A DNA stretch of 64,000 nucleotides from Paludibaculum fermentans (GTDB lineage Bacteria; Acidobacteriota; Terriglobia; Bryobacterales; Bryobacteraceae), in assembly GCF_015277775.1 (NCBI RefSeq), contig NZ_CP063849.1, forward strand, positions 3,720,001-3,784,000, read 5' to 3'. Shown here piece after piece: positions 43,877-51,341 of this stretch. Position 1 is the first letter of the stretch. The number at the start of each line of letters is the position of its first letter. A model generated the notes under the pieces. It was not told the origin of the DNA, did no database searches, and saw only the letters and a list, made by a program, of their open reading frames with translations. The translations under genes were made by a program, and so were the position numbers.

Positions 43877-44701
43877 CTGGGGGAGCGGGCCGGGTTGTTG
43901 GGGCTGTAGTGTCACGAGCTGGGGCGGCGGTGTCACGAGTTGAGGCTGTGGTGTCACACATTGCGACGGATTGGCGCAGTGGGTTTGTTCGGCCAAAATC
44001 GGATTGGGTTGGACGGCGGGTGGCTCCGGCGCGGGCGTTTCGGCGCGGGATTCGGCTTCGATTGGATTGATTAGGGCCAATTCGGATTCGAGCCGGTCGG
44101 GGTCGGCGGAGAGCGCTCGTTCGACTTTGCTCAGGTGGGCCTGGATCCAGCCGGCGTAGCGGTTGAGGGCTGCAATGTAGCCGGACTGGCGGAGGACCCA
44201 GGCGGCGGCTTGGGTTTCGTCGCCTTTGGCATATTCGAGGCCGGCGTTGAACAGCCCCTGCTCCCGCTTCTCGTGGAGGATTCGATGGCCGTCGAGCATC
44301 CACCAGTCGTAGTGGTGGGCTCGGCGGGCTGGGTCGGAGAGGCAGCGAGTTTTCTCTTCGGCGCGGGCTTTGAAGTGTGCCTCGATGTGCGGCGGCATGC
44401 GGTGGACGCGGGCGAAGAACCGGGTGCGGCAGGCGTTTTCGGCTACGGCCGATTTGCCGACGGCGGTGCGTGGGCCGGTGGACTGCCTCGCGTTGGCGCG
44501 GTTGGCCGCGAGGCGCTTTTCCGAAATGCTGGCGAGGGGGCGGGTGGTGCGAGAGCGGCTGGACTGCGTGGCCGGCTGGCTGTCCGCGCAGGATGCCACG
44601 GCGGCGGATATGGTGCTGGACGCGCACTCCGTGGGGACAGGCACGGAGGACGGAGAGCTCCCGGCGGCGCGGGTGGCTTCCGTGGTGTCGGCGTTGTTCA
44701 T
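43856..44701 (-). CDS. Repeat-bearing hypothetical protein, C-terminus cut by the IS481 element
   Basis: 281 aa as it now stands. The N-terminal motif KRLAANRANARQSTGPRTAVGK is a small conserved domain seen in many Acidobacteriota hypothetical proteins. The middle is helical (HHYDWWMLDGHRILHEKREQG, AAAWVLRQSGYIAALNRYAG). The C-terminal ~50 residues begin the Pro/Gln repeat (ILAEQTHCANPSQC, QQPGPLPQ), and the last six residues (GYGPRT) are IS sequence. Removing the IS rejoins ...QQPGPLPQ to HYPQRSWGPAAIP in frame, so the ancestral protein ran on into the 141-bp repeats. Function is unknown; the current form is truncated. Confidence 0.7.
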   Translation of the reverse strand: MNNADTTEATRAAGSSPSSVPVPTECASSTISAAVASCADSQPATQSSRSRTTRPLASISEKRLAANRANARQSTGPRTAVGKSAVAENACRTRFFARVHRMPPHIEAHFKARAEEKTRCLSDPARRAHHYDWWMLDGHRILHEKREQGLFNAGLEYAKGDETQAAAWVLRQSGYIAALNRYAGWIQAHLSKVERALSADPDRLESELALINPIEAESRAETPAPEPPAVQPNPILAEQTHCANPSQCVTPQPQLVTPPPQLVTLQPQQPGPLPQGYGPRT

Positions 44702-45003
44702 CGAAATATTCCTCTATATCCAGCGTAGACAGGGGCTACCAAGCATTTTCGAGCATGAGGTCTGTATGTCTTTGAATTGATAAAGCGAGAAATATTTCGG
44801 AGTTCTGTGATGAAGAAAACTCAATGTGTCAAATCGGCCTGGTTTGCGTGATACCGGAACTGTGATGGGGGAGGCTCGCAGGCGTTGGAGATGCTGGTAG
44901 TGCAGGGCTGCCACATTCCGAATGCACTCGCGCTTTCCTACCGGTTGGGGCTGTCCAAGCTGACCAAGGAACGCACGCCGCTTGGTATCCTTCGGGAGTG
45001 AAT
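44702..45003. other. Intergenic region before the TonB-like gene
   Basis: About 300 bp between two divergently read genes. It is locally AT-richer near 44770-44830 (ATAAAGCGAGAAATATTTCG), probably promoter sequence for one or both neighbours. I see no RNA gene or repeat. Confidence 0.45.
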
Positions 45004-45498
45004 GTGGGATCTGCCGGCAGAATCGCAACTGTGCTGATTCTGCTGGCGCTGCTTCAAAGACCGGCTACAGGTGAGAGTGAAACGTGCATACCGGACTTGA
45101 CTGCGGCATTGAGCTACCCCGCGTTGGTTTTGAAGAGCCGCATTCAAGGAACCGTCGAGACCACAGTCCTCATCGATTCGGCGTCAATGCTCGTCGAGAT
45201 TCAGTCCCATGGGTATCCCCTACTCACACACCAGGTTGAATCAGCGATCCGGGCTGCTCCGTTCGCCAAAACGTGCGGTGGTGAACACTTTTCGATAAGG
45301 GTTCAATTTGTCATTGACTCGGACGTCGAACCCGACTCGAAGATCCTGATCAAGCGGACTTCGGACTCAACCTACGATGTGATCGCACCCGCTGAGGTGG
45401 TGAACGTCACGACCTCCGATCCCGCTTGGATTTTCACTCGGCGAGGCCGGTTCCTGCACCACATGCGCGGATTGGTGGCAAAACTAAGATTTTGGTAG
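45004..45498 (+). CDS. Secreted TonB-C-terminal-like protein
   Basis: 164 aa. GTG 45004 is preferred because GGGAG stands 5 nt upstream. Signal peptide AGRIATVLILLALLQRPATG. The mature part has the TonB C-terminal look: ALSYPALVLKSRIQGTVETTVLIDSASMLVE, then HQVESAIRAAPFA and HFSIRVQFVID. Unlike TonB it has no N-terminal anchor plus Pro-rich spacer, so it is a free periplasmic domain. The role is unknown. It lies in the accessory region. Confidence 0.7.
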   Translation: MGSAGRIATVLILLALLQRPATGESETCIPDLTAALSYPALVLKSRIQGTVETTVLIDSASMLVEIQSHGYPLLTHQVESAIRAAPFAKTCGGEHFSIRVQFVIDSDVEPDSKILIKRTSDSTYDVIAPAEVVNVTTSDPAWIFTRRGRFLHHMRGLVAKLRFW

Positions 45499-45691
45499 GC
45501 GGAATTCGAGACCAAAGTAGAGGAATCCAGCTTGGTTGCTGGAGTAGGTAACCACACGTTCCGGCCTTTTCGATAGCTTCGAGCCACCGCTGGTTGCTTG
45601 GCTCGTTCCGATGGATGGCGACTTACGCGGGATGGTCGCCACCCATCCGTTAATCGTGTTTTGGCCCGTAGCCCAGAATCCGATGTTCCTC

Positions 45692-45922
45692 TTATTTGCT
45701 GAGAACACGTCCGAGTTCGGCGGGCGGAACCAACGGCCAGATGTTTCGCTCCATGTAGTCCCGGATGTTTCTGGGGCCAACAGACCTGTCCTCGCTGGGC
45801 TGCAAGCGAGCGCGGCGTTCCAGCAGGGCGTTCCGGGTGGCTGCGGTCGTGGATTCACGAGCCAAACCGGCCACTTCAGCGGCCAGCCGTTCCACGTCGG
45901 CGTTCCTGGTGTTGAGTCCCAT
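45692..45922 (-). CDS. VapB-like antitoxin (Rv0623 type) with premature stop
   Basis: 76 aa. MGLNTRNADVERLAAEVAGLA and ALLERRARL match the Rv0623-like VapB antitoxin start, and ERNIWPLVPPAELGRVLSK is its usual C-terminal block. At RVLSK the frame meets TAA (45692-45694). Past that stop the same frame reads EEHRILGYGPKHD, which is the normal end of this family, so a single base change (GAA to TAA) has shortened the protein. No VapC toxin gene is seen on either side. It is probably a decayed or orphan toxin-antitoxin relic. Confidence 0.72.
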   Translation of the reverse strand: MGLNTRNADVERLAAEVAGLARESTTAATRNALLERRARLQPSEDRSVGPRNIRDYMERNIWPLVPPAELGRVLSK

Positions 45923-46030
45923 GGCAGAGAGCTATCCAGGTTCCACCTTGGCCTGATCACAGAACGAGGGGCTTGCCGCCAGTGGGCTGAGCTATTGCGC
46001 ATGATGCTCAGGGCCGGTGGCTAAGCGCGC

Positions 46031-46197
46031 ACCACCAACCGGTTGTGCCGAGAGCCTGGACGCCGCGGTTGGGCGCGTGGTCTCATCAGCCGCACGCTGG
46101 GTGACTGGGGGCACTGTCGGGGTTATCCGCTCCCTTACGGTCGCGGCTCAAAACGGTCGCGGCTCTGTTTGAGGGTTACCACCAACCGGTTGTGCCG
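46031..46197. repeat. Direct repeat flanking the patatin-like gene end
   Basis: ACCACCAACCGGTTGTGCCG occurs at 46031-46050 and again at 46178-46197, 147 bp apart, with further similarity beyond (GCCTGGAC). The second copy encodes the last residues of the patatin-like protein (TTGWW), so the gene's 3' end appears duplicated. Confidence 0.7.
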
Positions 46198-47027
46198 CGG
46201 GCCTGGACCACCCGGCGGCCTTGCGCGCGGCCGGCTCGGGTGGCCGGCTCACAGATCGCGGGATTCATGGGCGTGCCGCCCGACGCGATCGCTTCTGTTG
46301 CTTCTTCGTCCGGTTGGATCACCACAACCTCCGCACCCGTTGCCCGGAGGTCGGCGACGCCATCTTCCAGCGGCACCAGTTTCATAGCCCCCGGTGGCGG
46401 GTTCAGCGCCAGGACCAGCACCTTGGCGTAGCCTGCCGAGAGATCGGCATTGTCGCTGGAATGGAAGCCACCGTCGATGTAGGGCGCCCCTTCGAACCAG
46501 ACCGGCGGGCAGCCGAAGAAGGCCGTGGTGGCCATCAGGGCGTCGACCAGGTCGATTCCGCTCTCGCGGTCAAAGGCGCGGCGTAAACCGGTTTCGGCGT
46601 TCAGCGCGGTGAAGAGCACGCGCCGCTCCGGCCAGTTCTGCATCGGCAACTGCGAGGCGACCAACGCCCGGCGGTCCGGTCCGCCGTTGGCCAGGGCGAG
46701 TGCTCCGATGCGCTTGAGGATGTCGGTGCGCTCGCCGCCGAGTGCTTTCGCGTGGGCGATTTCCCGTTGGAGGCGGCTCCAGTCGACGTTTGTCGCGGGC
46801 CGGGCCACTCGCGAGGCGACGGTCACTTGCTGTTCGAAGATTTCCTCGAGCGGCGCGTTGGAGACCAATTGCAGGGCTACGCGGCCTCCGGAGGAGGTGC
46901 CGATGATTACGTCTGCATCGCGGACATCGACGCCAGCGTCAGCCATGCCGATGATGAGTCCGGTGGACCAGGAACTCGCGGCAAATCCGCCGCCGCCCAG
47001 GACTAGGGCTTTTTGTTGATTGATCAG
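46176..47027 (-). CDS. Patatin-like phospholipase
   Basis: About 283 aa. The glycine-rich oxyanion motif LVLGGGGFAASSWSTG lies upstream of the first ATG, so the start must be earlier. CTG 47027 with GGAG 8 nt before it is the best candidate (no ATG/GTG/TTG is available before an in-frame stop). VIIGTSSGGRVA contains the nucleophile Ser of GxSxG, and YIDGGFHSSDNAD carries the catalytic Asp of DGG. A Ser-Asp dyad lipid acyl hydrolase is inferred; it is likely cytosolic or an effector. The C-terminal tail (RAGRAQGRRVVQARGTTGWW) is unusual and lies in a duplicated segment. Confidence 0.78.
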   Translation of the reverse strand: MINQQKALVLGGGGFAASSWSTGLIIGMADAGVDVRDADVIIGTSSGGRVALQLVSNAPLEEIFEQQVTVASRVARPATNVDWSRLQREIAHAKALGGERTDILKRIGALALANGGPDRRALVASQLPMQNWPERRVLFTALNAETGLRRAFDRESGIDLVDALMATTAFFGCPPVWFEGAPYIDGGFHSSDNADLSAGYAKVLVLALNPPPGAMKLVPLEDGVADLRATGAEVVVIQPDEEATEAIASGGTPMNPAICEPATRAGRAQGRRVVQARGTTGWW

Positions 47028-47168
47028 TATAGGATCTCCATGGGTTCAGGATAGCGGGTGGGGGTGGGGATGATGGAGGAAGGGTGGGGGGGCGGGAGCA
47101 ATGGGGAAGTCCTCGTCGTATCGATTGGCCCACGACGATTAATCTAGTCCGAACCATGGCTTACCAAT

Positions 47169-48863
47169 TTGGGGGGGCGCCTGAGGGGTCAATCTTCCAG
47201 GCTGTATTCTGGGAGCGGTGACGGAGCACTTGAAGAACTCGTGAAGAACTACAGCTTGAGACGAGTGTCCCCGTCCACCGAAGCGCTTCTTGCCAGGCTG
47301 AACGGTTGGTGGAGGAGCCCTGCCAAGTGGATTGGATGGGGAGACGTACCTGGTGTACTCGAGCAGATCGGCAATTCGAAGGAGCCGCTCGCCATCCCGT
47401 TCATCATGTCGTTTGGCATTGTCGGTAACGAGAGGATTCGCGCCCAGGCGCTATCGGCAATTCATCGGTTGTTTTCTTCGCTTCCGATTGAATTTCTGCC
47501 GCTGTTGGACGAAGCATTGAGGCCGGCCTGGATTCCTGAGTACAGCTGGCACGGCATGACGGCCGAACAGATCCCAGCCTTGCCCAAATCCAGTGACGCC
47601 GAACTGCTCTACCTCAACCTGATGAGTTGCCACCAGAGCGGATACGTGCGCGCGGCGGCTTTGCAGACCCTCTCCGCCGAATCCACGGCGACGAGTATTC
47701 CTTTCATCCTTTCGCGGCTGGTTGACTGGGTGCGCGAAGTCCGCTTAGCGGCGGAAATCGCGCTTCGCAACAAGCTCAATCCAATTTATGGCGACGAGTT
47801 TGTGCGGTGTCTCGGCCTTATCGGGCGCCTCGCCAGGAACAGCCGATATCGGCCAGAGTTCACAGTGTGGGTCGAAGATCTCCTGCGGAGTCGCGAATGT
47901 GCGGAGAGCCTTCGCCGTGGACTTAGTGCTGAATCCAAAGATGTGCGGCGACGCTGTTACCGGATTGCAGTAAGCAGCCCGTCGTTCCCTTTCCGGGACG
48001 CAATCCTCCACGCGATTGCCGACGACGACGTGGTTGTCCGAAGGTGGGCGTTCGAACTTGCGACCAGCCGACCGGGTGAGGACCACGATGCATTCAGAAG
48101 GAAGGCCGCAGAAGATCCCTATGGGCCTATCAGGCGAATGGCCCTTGAGGCTTATTTGGATCGAGAGACGATTGAACCGGGGGAGCTGGAACGCTATCTC
48201 TATGACCGTTCGGCAACGAATCGCCATTTGTGTCAAAGGGCCTTTTCGGAACGGCTCGGGCTGCAACCGGCAGAGTTCTATCGTGCTGCAATTCGCGATC
48301 ATGCCGCAAAGCAGCCCGCAATCTGTATTCAAGGTCTAGCCGAGACAGGGAACCCCGGTGACGCGATCCTGGTGGCCGGGGCTCTTCAACGCAGTTCCTC
48401 CCGAGTGCGCCGCGTGGCGGTGCAAGCGTTAGGGGCGTTGGGAGTGGGGGGCCACGAACAGGGCCTGTGCCAACTTGTCTCGTCCGATGTTCTGTCTGTT
48501 GCCAGAGTTTCTGCCTCCACGCTCCTGGAGAAGCGAGCAGTCCCGGCGGAGGCGGTCTGGGCCGCAGCGCTCGAAAATCCCGATGCCAAGGTTCACCGAG
48601 GCGTGTTGCGGCTGCTTCGTTCTACTGGGAAGTGGCAGCAACTCGGTTACTATCTCCGCGCCGCCGATTCAAACGACTCTGATTTTCTGGATTGCGCCAT
48701 CGAGTTGATGAACTTGTGGGTGGAAAAATTCAATGAAACATTCACTCCGGTGAGCGAGGGCGAGGCTCTGCAGCTACTTAAAATGCTTGAATGTGTGCGA
48801 TTGGGATTGCCCGTCGATCTGGCACGCCAAGTGGAGTTTATTCTTCAGAGGGTGTCCCAGTAG
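47169..48863 (+). CDS. HEAT-repeat protein
   Basis: Up to 564 aa of helical repeats. Typical units are PLAIPFIMSFGIVGNERIRAQ, SGYVRAAALQTLSAESTATS, VREVRLAAEIALRNK, SSRVRRVAVQALGALGVGG and LSVARVSASTLLEKR. It is likely a protein-protein scaffold of unknown function. The start is uncertain: the frame opens with TTG at 47169 in a G-run. A nearby ATG at 47156 (MAYQFGGAPEGSIFQAVFWE) is in another frame that closes at 47221, so a frameshift near the seven Gs is possible; a GTG at 47242 is another option. It may be a cargo-type accessory gene. Confidence 0.65.
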   Translation: MGGRLRGQSSRLYSGSGDGALEELVKNYSLRRVSPSTEALLARLNGWWRSPAKWIGWGDVPGVLEQIGNSKEPLAIPFIMSFGIVGNERIRAQALSAIHRLFSSLPIEFLPLLDEALRPAWIPEYSWHGMTAEQIPALPKSSDAELLYLNLMSCHQSGYVRAAALQTLSAESTATSIPFILSRLVDWVREVRLAAEIALRNKLNPIYGDEFVRCLGLIGRLARNSRYRPEFTVWVEDLLRSRECAESLRRGLSAESKDVRRRCYRIAVSSPSFPFRDAILHAIADDDVVVRRWAFELATSRPGEDHDAFRRKAAEDPYGPIRRMALEAYLDRETIEPGELERYLYDRSATNRHLCQRAFSERLGLQPAEFYRAAIRDHAAKQPAICIQGLAETGNPGDAILVAGALQRSSSRVRRVAVQALGALGVGGHEQGLCQLVSSDVLSVARVSASTLLEKRAVPAEAVWAAALENPDAKVHRGVLRLLRSTGKWQQLGYYLRAADSNDSDFLDCAIELMNLWVEKFNETFTPVSEGEALQLLKMLECVRLGLPVDLARQVEFILQRVSQ

Positions 48864-49171
48864 CCGCATGGTGTTTGCATGAGGCGGTTCCTACCGGGTT
48901 GAAGCGCGATTGCGAACGAAGCAAAGGAAAGGCTAACCGCGATCTGATCAGATCGTTCCAGAAACTCGCCCTTGTCCCTGGATGTAGGCAGGATGCCGCA
49001 CTTGTGCCCGTAGTTGTGGCCGGCGCTGTGCGGCTTGGCGAGAACTTCATCTCACATCGGTGAACCGTCTTTCCGGGGAGACTTCTTCGACCGCCGATGG
49101 CCGCCACGCGTCCATCGGAGGCGCACATCTTAATTGGCGCACGGAGTAGACTTATTCCGATTGGAGTTTTC
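48864..49171. other. Intergenic region with a 16-bp palindrome
   Basis: No convincing gene in about 300 bp. CGATCTGATCAGATCG at 48940-48955 is a perfect palindrome and a possible operator. The end just before 49172 holds the GGAG ribosome site of the next gene. Confidence 0.4.
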
Positions 49172-49870
49172 ATGCGCAAGTATCTTACATTCCGGATGGT
49201 CTGGAGAGTCAATGCGCTGCTGATTTTCATTGCCGGAACCGGCGCCTGCACAACTCTCTGTTTCTCCGCCTGGACTCTCCTCTTTGGGAGCCAGGCGGCG
49301 TATCGCGCAAATGGTGCGGTTCAAGTCGAGGGAAGCGGCGAGGAGCGTTGGTGGTTCGGGCGATTTGAAACAGTCGCAGGATCCGGCTACGTGGTCGCGC
49401 CCGTCTCGTCGATGCAGCCGTACAAGGTTGGCTCGATTGGCAAGCAAGACTCAGCAGTCCGAAACTACCTCTTCGTCCAGCTCGCCGATAAATCTTCCCG
49501 CTGGCTGATGCCTCACAACAAGGGTTTGATTGTGAGCATGGAGCGTTACGGAGCGGATGGACTCATCCCGGGCTTCGAAAGCGAGAAGCGGCCGATCAAA
49601 TGGCTGGTCTTTCAGGTCGTGCCGGCCGACACGAACGGCGACAAGAGCGTAACGAGCGAGGATCGACTCGTTTTCGGCGTCGCTAACGCGGATGGGTCCC
49701 ACTATGTGGAGGTCGTGAAAGATATCGACGGGGTTTTGGGGTCGACCTGGGTTGCCGGCGACCGGTTGGTCCTGTTCTACGCCAGAGGGGGAAAGAACAT
49801 GGTCAGCGAGATCGATTTCGCGGGCCGGTCTGTTGTGAGTACGAAGGAACTGCCGAAGATCGGTACGTAA
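49172..49870 (+). CDS. Membrane-anchored protein with an EF-hand-like loop
   Basis: 232 aa from MRKYLTFRMVWRVN, with GGAG 6 nt upstream. One N-terminal membrane helix (ALLIFIAGTGACTTLCFSAWTLL) is followed by an outer domain. VPADTNGDKSVTSEDRLVFGV looks like a calcium-binding EF-hand/dockerin loop (D-x-N-x-D-x-x-V-T-x-x-D), and DGSHYVEVVKDIDGVLGS is beta-propeller-like. It is likely periplasmic; the function is unknown. Confidence 0.7.
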   Translation: MRKYLTFRMVWRVNALLIFIAGTGACTTLCFSAWTLLFGSQAAYRANGAVQVEGSGEERWWFGRFETVAGSGYVVAPVSSMQPYKVGSIGKQDSAVRNYLFVQLADKSSRWLMPHNKGLIVSMERYGADGLIPGFESEKRPIKWLVFQVVPADTNGDKSVTSEDRLVFGVANADGSHYVEVVKDIDGVLGSTWVAGDRLVLFYARGGKNMVSEIDFAGRSVVSTKELPKIGT

Positions 49871-49977
49871 GGACGTGAACCGCAACGAGACGGCGCACAC
49901 GCTCGAGGGCCTCGAACCTTGCCCTCGCTTGATATGGCCCCAGGAACAATTGAGGTCGCTCGGGTTTCCAATCGTAT

Positions 49978-50655
49978 GTGTTCTTGACCTCCCGATGGTT
50001 CCCGCTGGTCTTCGCTCTGCTGCAGACGGCCCGGTATTTTGGGTTGATCGGGTATGACTACTGGGCGGCGGCGCAGAATGAGCGAAGGTCCGACGTGGCG
50101 GCGTTCGTCCGAATGGATCTGGCCCGGCCGATGTTTGAACCTTACGGTTTCTGCGGCGCATGGACAAGTTACTCCTTCGGTCAGTCGGCGGCACTAGGCA
50201 CCGACTACCCCGCCTTCATGGCCGCGATGCTGCTTCAGGCTTCAATCAGCCGAAAGGCTACTTGTATTGATACCCTGGCCACGCCACGCGGGCAAATCCT
50301 GACAAGCCTGTTTGTGCTGCCTATCTGGTTCCTCGTCGGGCTCAGTGCCCGCCGAATTGCCTTGCGCAGATGGCGGCGACCCGTCGCACGTCCAATTGCC
50401 CGGGCCATTCTGCGTCTTGGATGGGTGCTTCTGCCGCTTGGCTCACTCCTACTTCTGATGAGCGTCACAAGCCTATTCTTCTCCGGAGCCGAGCTCTCTA
50501 TTCGCCTGGCGGGCCTGGCGTTCTGGATGGTGTATTGGGGTAGTCTGGCCGCAGAGAGTCTCGGTGTTTGGCCCTTTGAATGGGTGGACAGGATGACTGA
50601 GAGGCTCCGTCAGAGCGGGGCACCTCGCGAGGCGCGTGCGGATGGCGGCCGGTAG
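49978..50655 (+). CDS. Hypothetical membrane protein
   Basis: 225 aa with a GTG start (MFLTSRWFPLVFALLQTARYF). There are three or four hydrophobic helices (ILTSLFVLPIWFLVGLSA, LGWVLLPLGSLLLLMSVTSLFF, LAGLAFWMVYWGSLAAESLG) and a short charged tail. No recognised family and no clear ribosome site, so the exact start is uncertain. It is convergent with the Imm27-like gene. Confidence 0.55.
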   Translation: MFLTSRWFPLVFALLQTARYFGLIGYDYWAAAQNERRSDVAAFVRMDLARPMFEPYGFCGAWTSYSFGQSAALGTDYPAFMAAMLLQASISRKATCIDTLATPRGQILTSLFVLPIWFLVGLSARRIALRRWRRPVARPIARAILRLGWVLLPLGSLLLLMSVTSLFFSGAELSIRLAGLAFWMVYWGSLAAESLGVWPFEWVDRMTERLRQSGAPREARADGGR

Positions 50656-50685
50656 CGCGGTGAACCGCGAACCTTCTCAATGACC

Positions 50686-51033
50686 TCAGCCGGCGCAGCT
50701 TCCCGGTGCGCCGGGGTATGGTTGCCGCACCTCTTCGAGTGAGAGCCTCGTCAGTTTGGGCGGGCCGCCACCGTGCAGGTGACTCTCCGGATAGGTGAGT
50801 TCCCATGACGGGCGACAATTAAAACTCCCGGCCGTGCGGAATAGTTGACGCCAGACATCCCAGTAGCTTTCGTCAGTCCGGTGCTGGTACAGAATTCTCC
50901 AACCTCCCTCGCGAGACGAGACCAGTTGGAGATACCTGGAGATGCGGCGCTGGATTTCCTCGCAGATTTCGTCCGCGACTATTTCTCCTCCACTGAGGAC
51001 CCACCTGCCTATTAACTCGGGATTGTCAGCCAT
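50686..51033 (-). CDS. Imm27-type immunity protein
   Basis: 115 aa. MADNPELIGRWVLSGGEIVADE, GGWRILYQHRTDESYWDV, WELTYPESHLHGGGPPKLTRL and the short acidic end fit the Imm27 immunity-protein family of polymorphic toxin systems. No cognate toxin is visible in the window. An orphan immunity gene is a common defence against toxins delivered by neighbours. Confidence 0.75.
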   Translation of the reverse strand: MADNPELIGRWVLSGGEIVADEICEEIQRRISRYLQLVSSREGGWRILYQHRTDESYWDVWRQLFRTAGSFNCRPSWELTYPESHLHGGGPPKLTRLSLEEVRQPYPGAPGSCAG

Positions 51034-51341
51034 GGCGGGCTTTGGCCCTGCTTCCTCCTCACTTTACAGTTTCGGGAGGGCGGACGGGGTGGGACTGAAG
51101 TCCCGCGCAAGATGAATCTCGCCCCACACTCAGACTGGCCTCGGGGGCAATCGCGATTGCGTGGCAAACAGTTGCTCGTGTTAGTTCACGGGGGCCCGGC
51201 CGGATGGAATGGCGATTGCAGGTGATATGCGAAGGAACCGTTTCCTCCAGGTTTGCCACGCCTGAGGGAAGACCCTTGGATGGCTCATGACCGCAGCCAT
51301 TGCAGGAGTTCACGGAGGGAAGTGCGGGCACGGGGAATGAT
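51034..51341. other. Intergenic region upstream of ligD
   Basis: About 300 bp between the divergent Imm27-like and ligD genes. It contains one small palindrome (GGGACT-GA-AGTCCC, 51091-51104). I see nothing else with structure; promoters for both genes are expected here. Confidence 0.4.

Noticed and set aside
45484-46002. 172-codon minus-strand frame around the antitoxin
   Set aside because: Composition is Trp/Pro/Arg-rich and unlike a protein; the VapB-like reading of the other frame is much stronger.
48940-48955. Perfect palindrome CGATCTGATCAGATCG as an attachment or resolution site
   Set aside because: It is a single copy with no integrase nearby; it is recorded only as a possible operator.
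48791-49063. 90-codon frame after the HEAT gene
   Set aside because: It starts inside the HEAT gene, has no ribosome site, and its sequence resembles no family.
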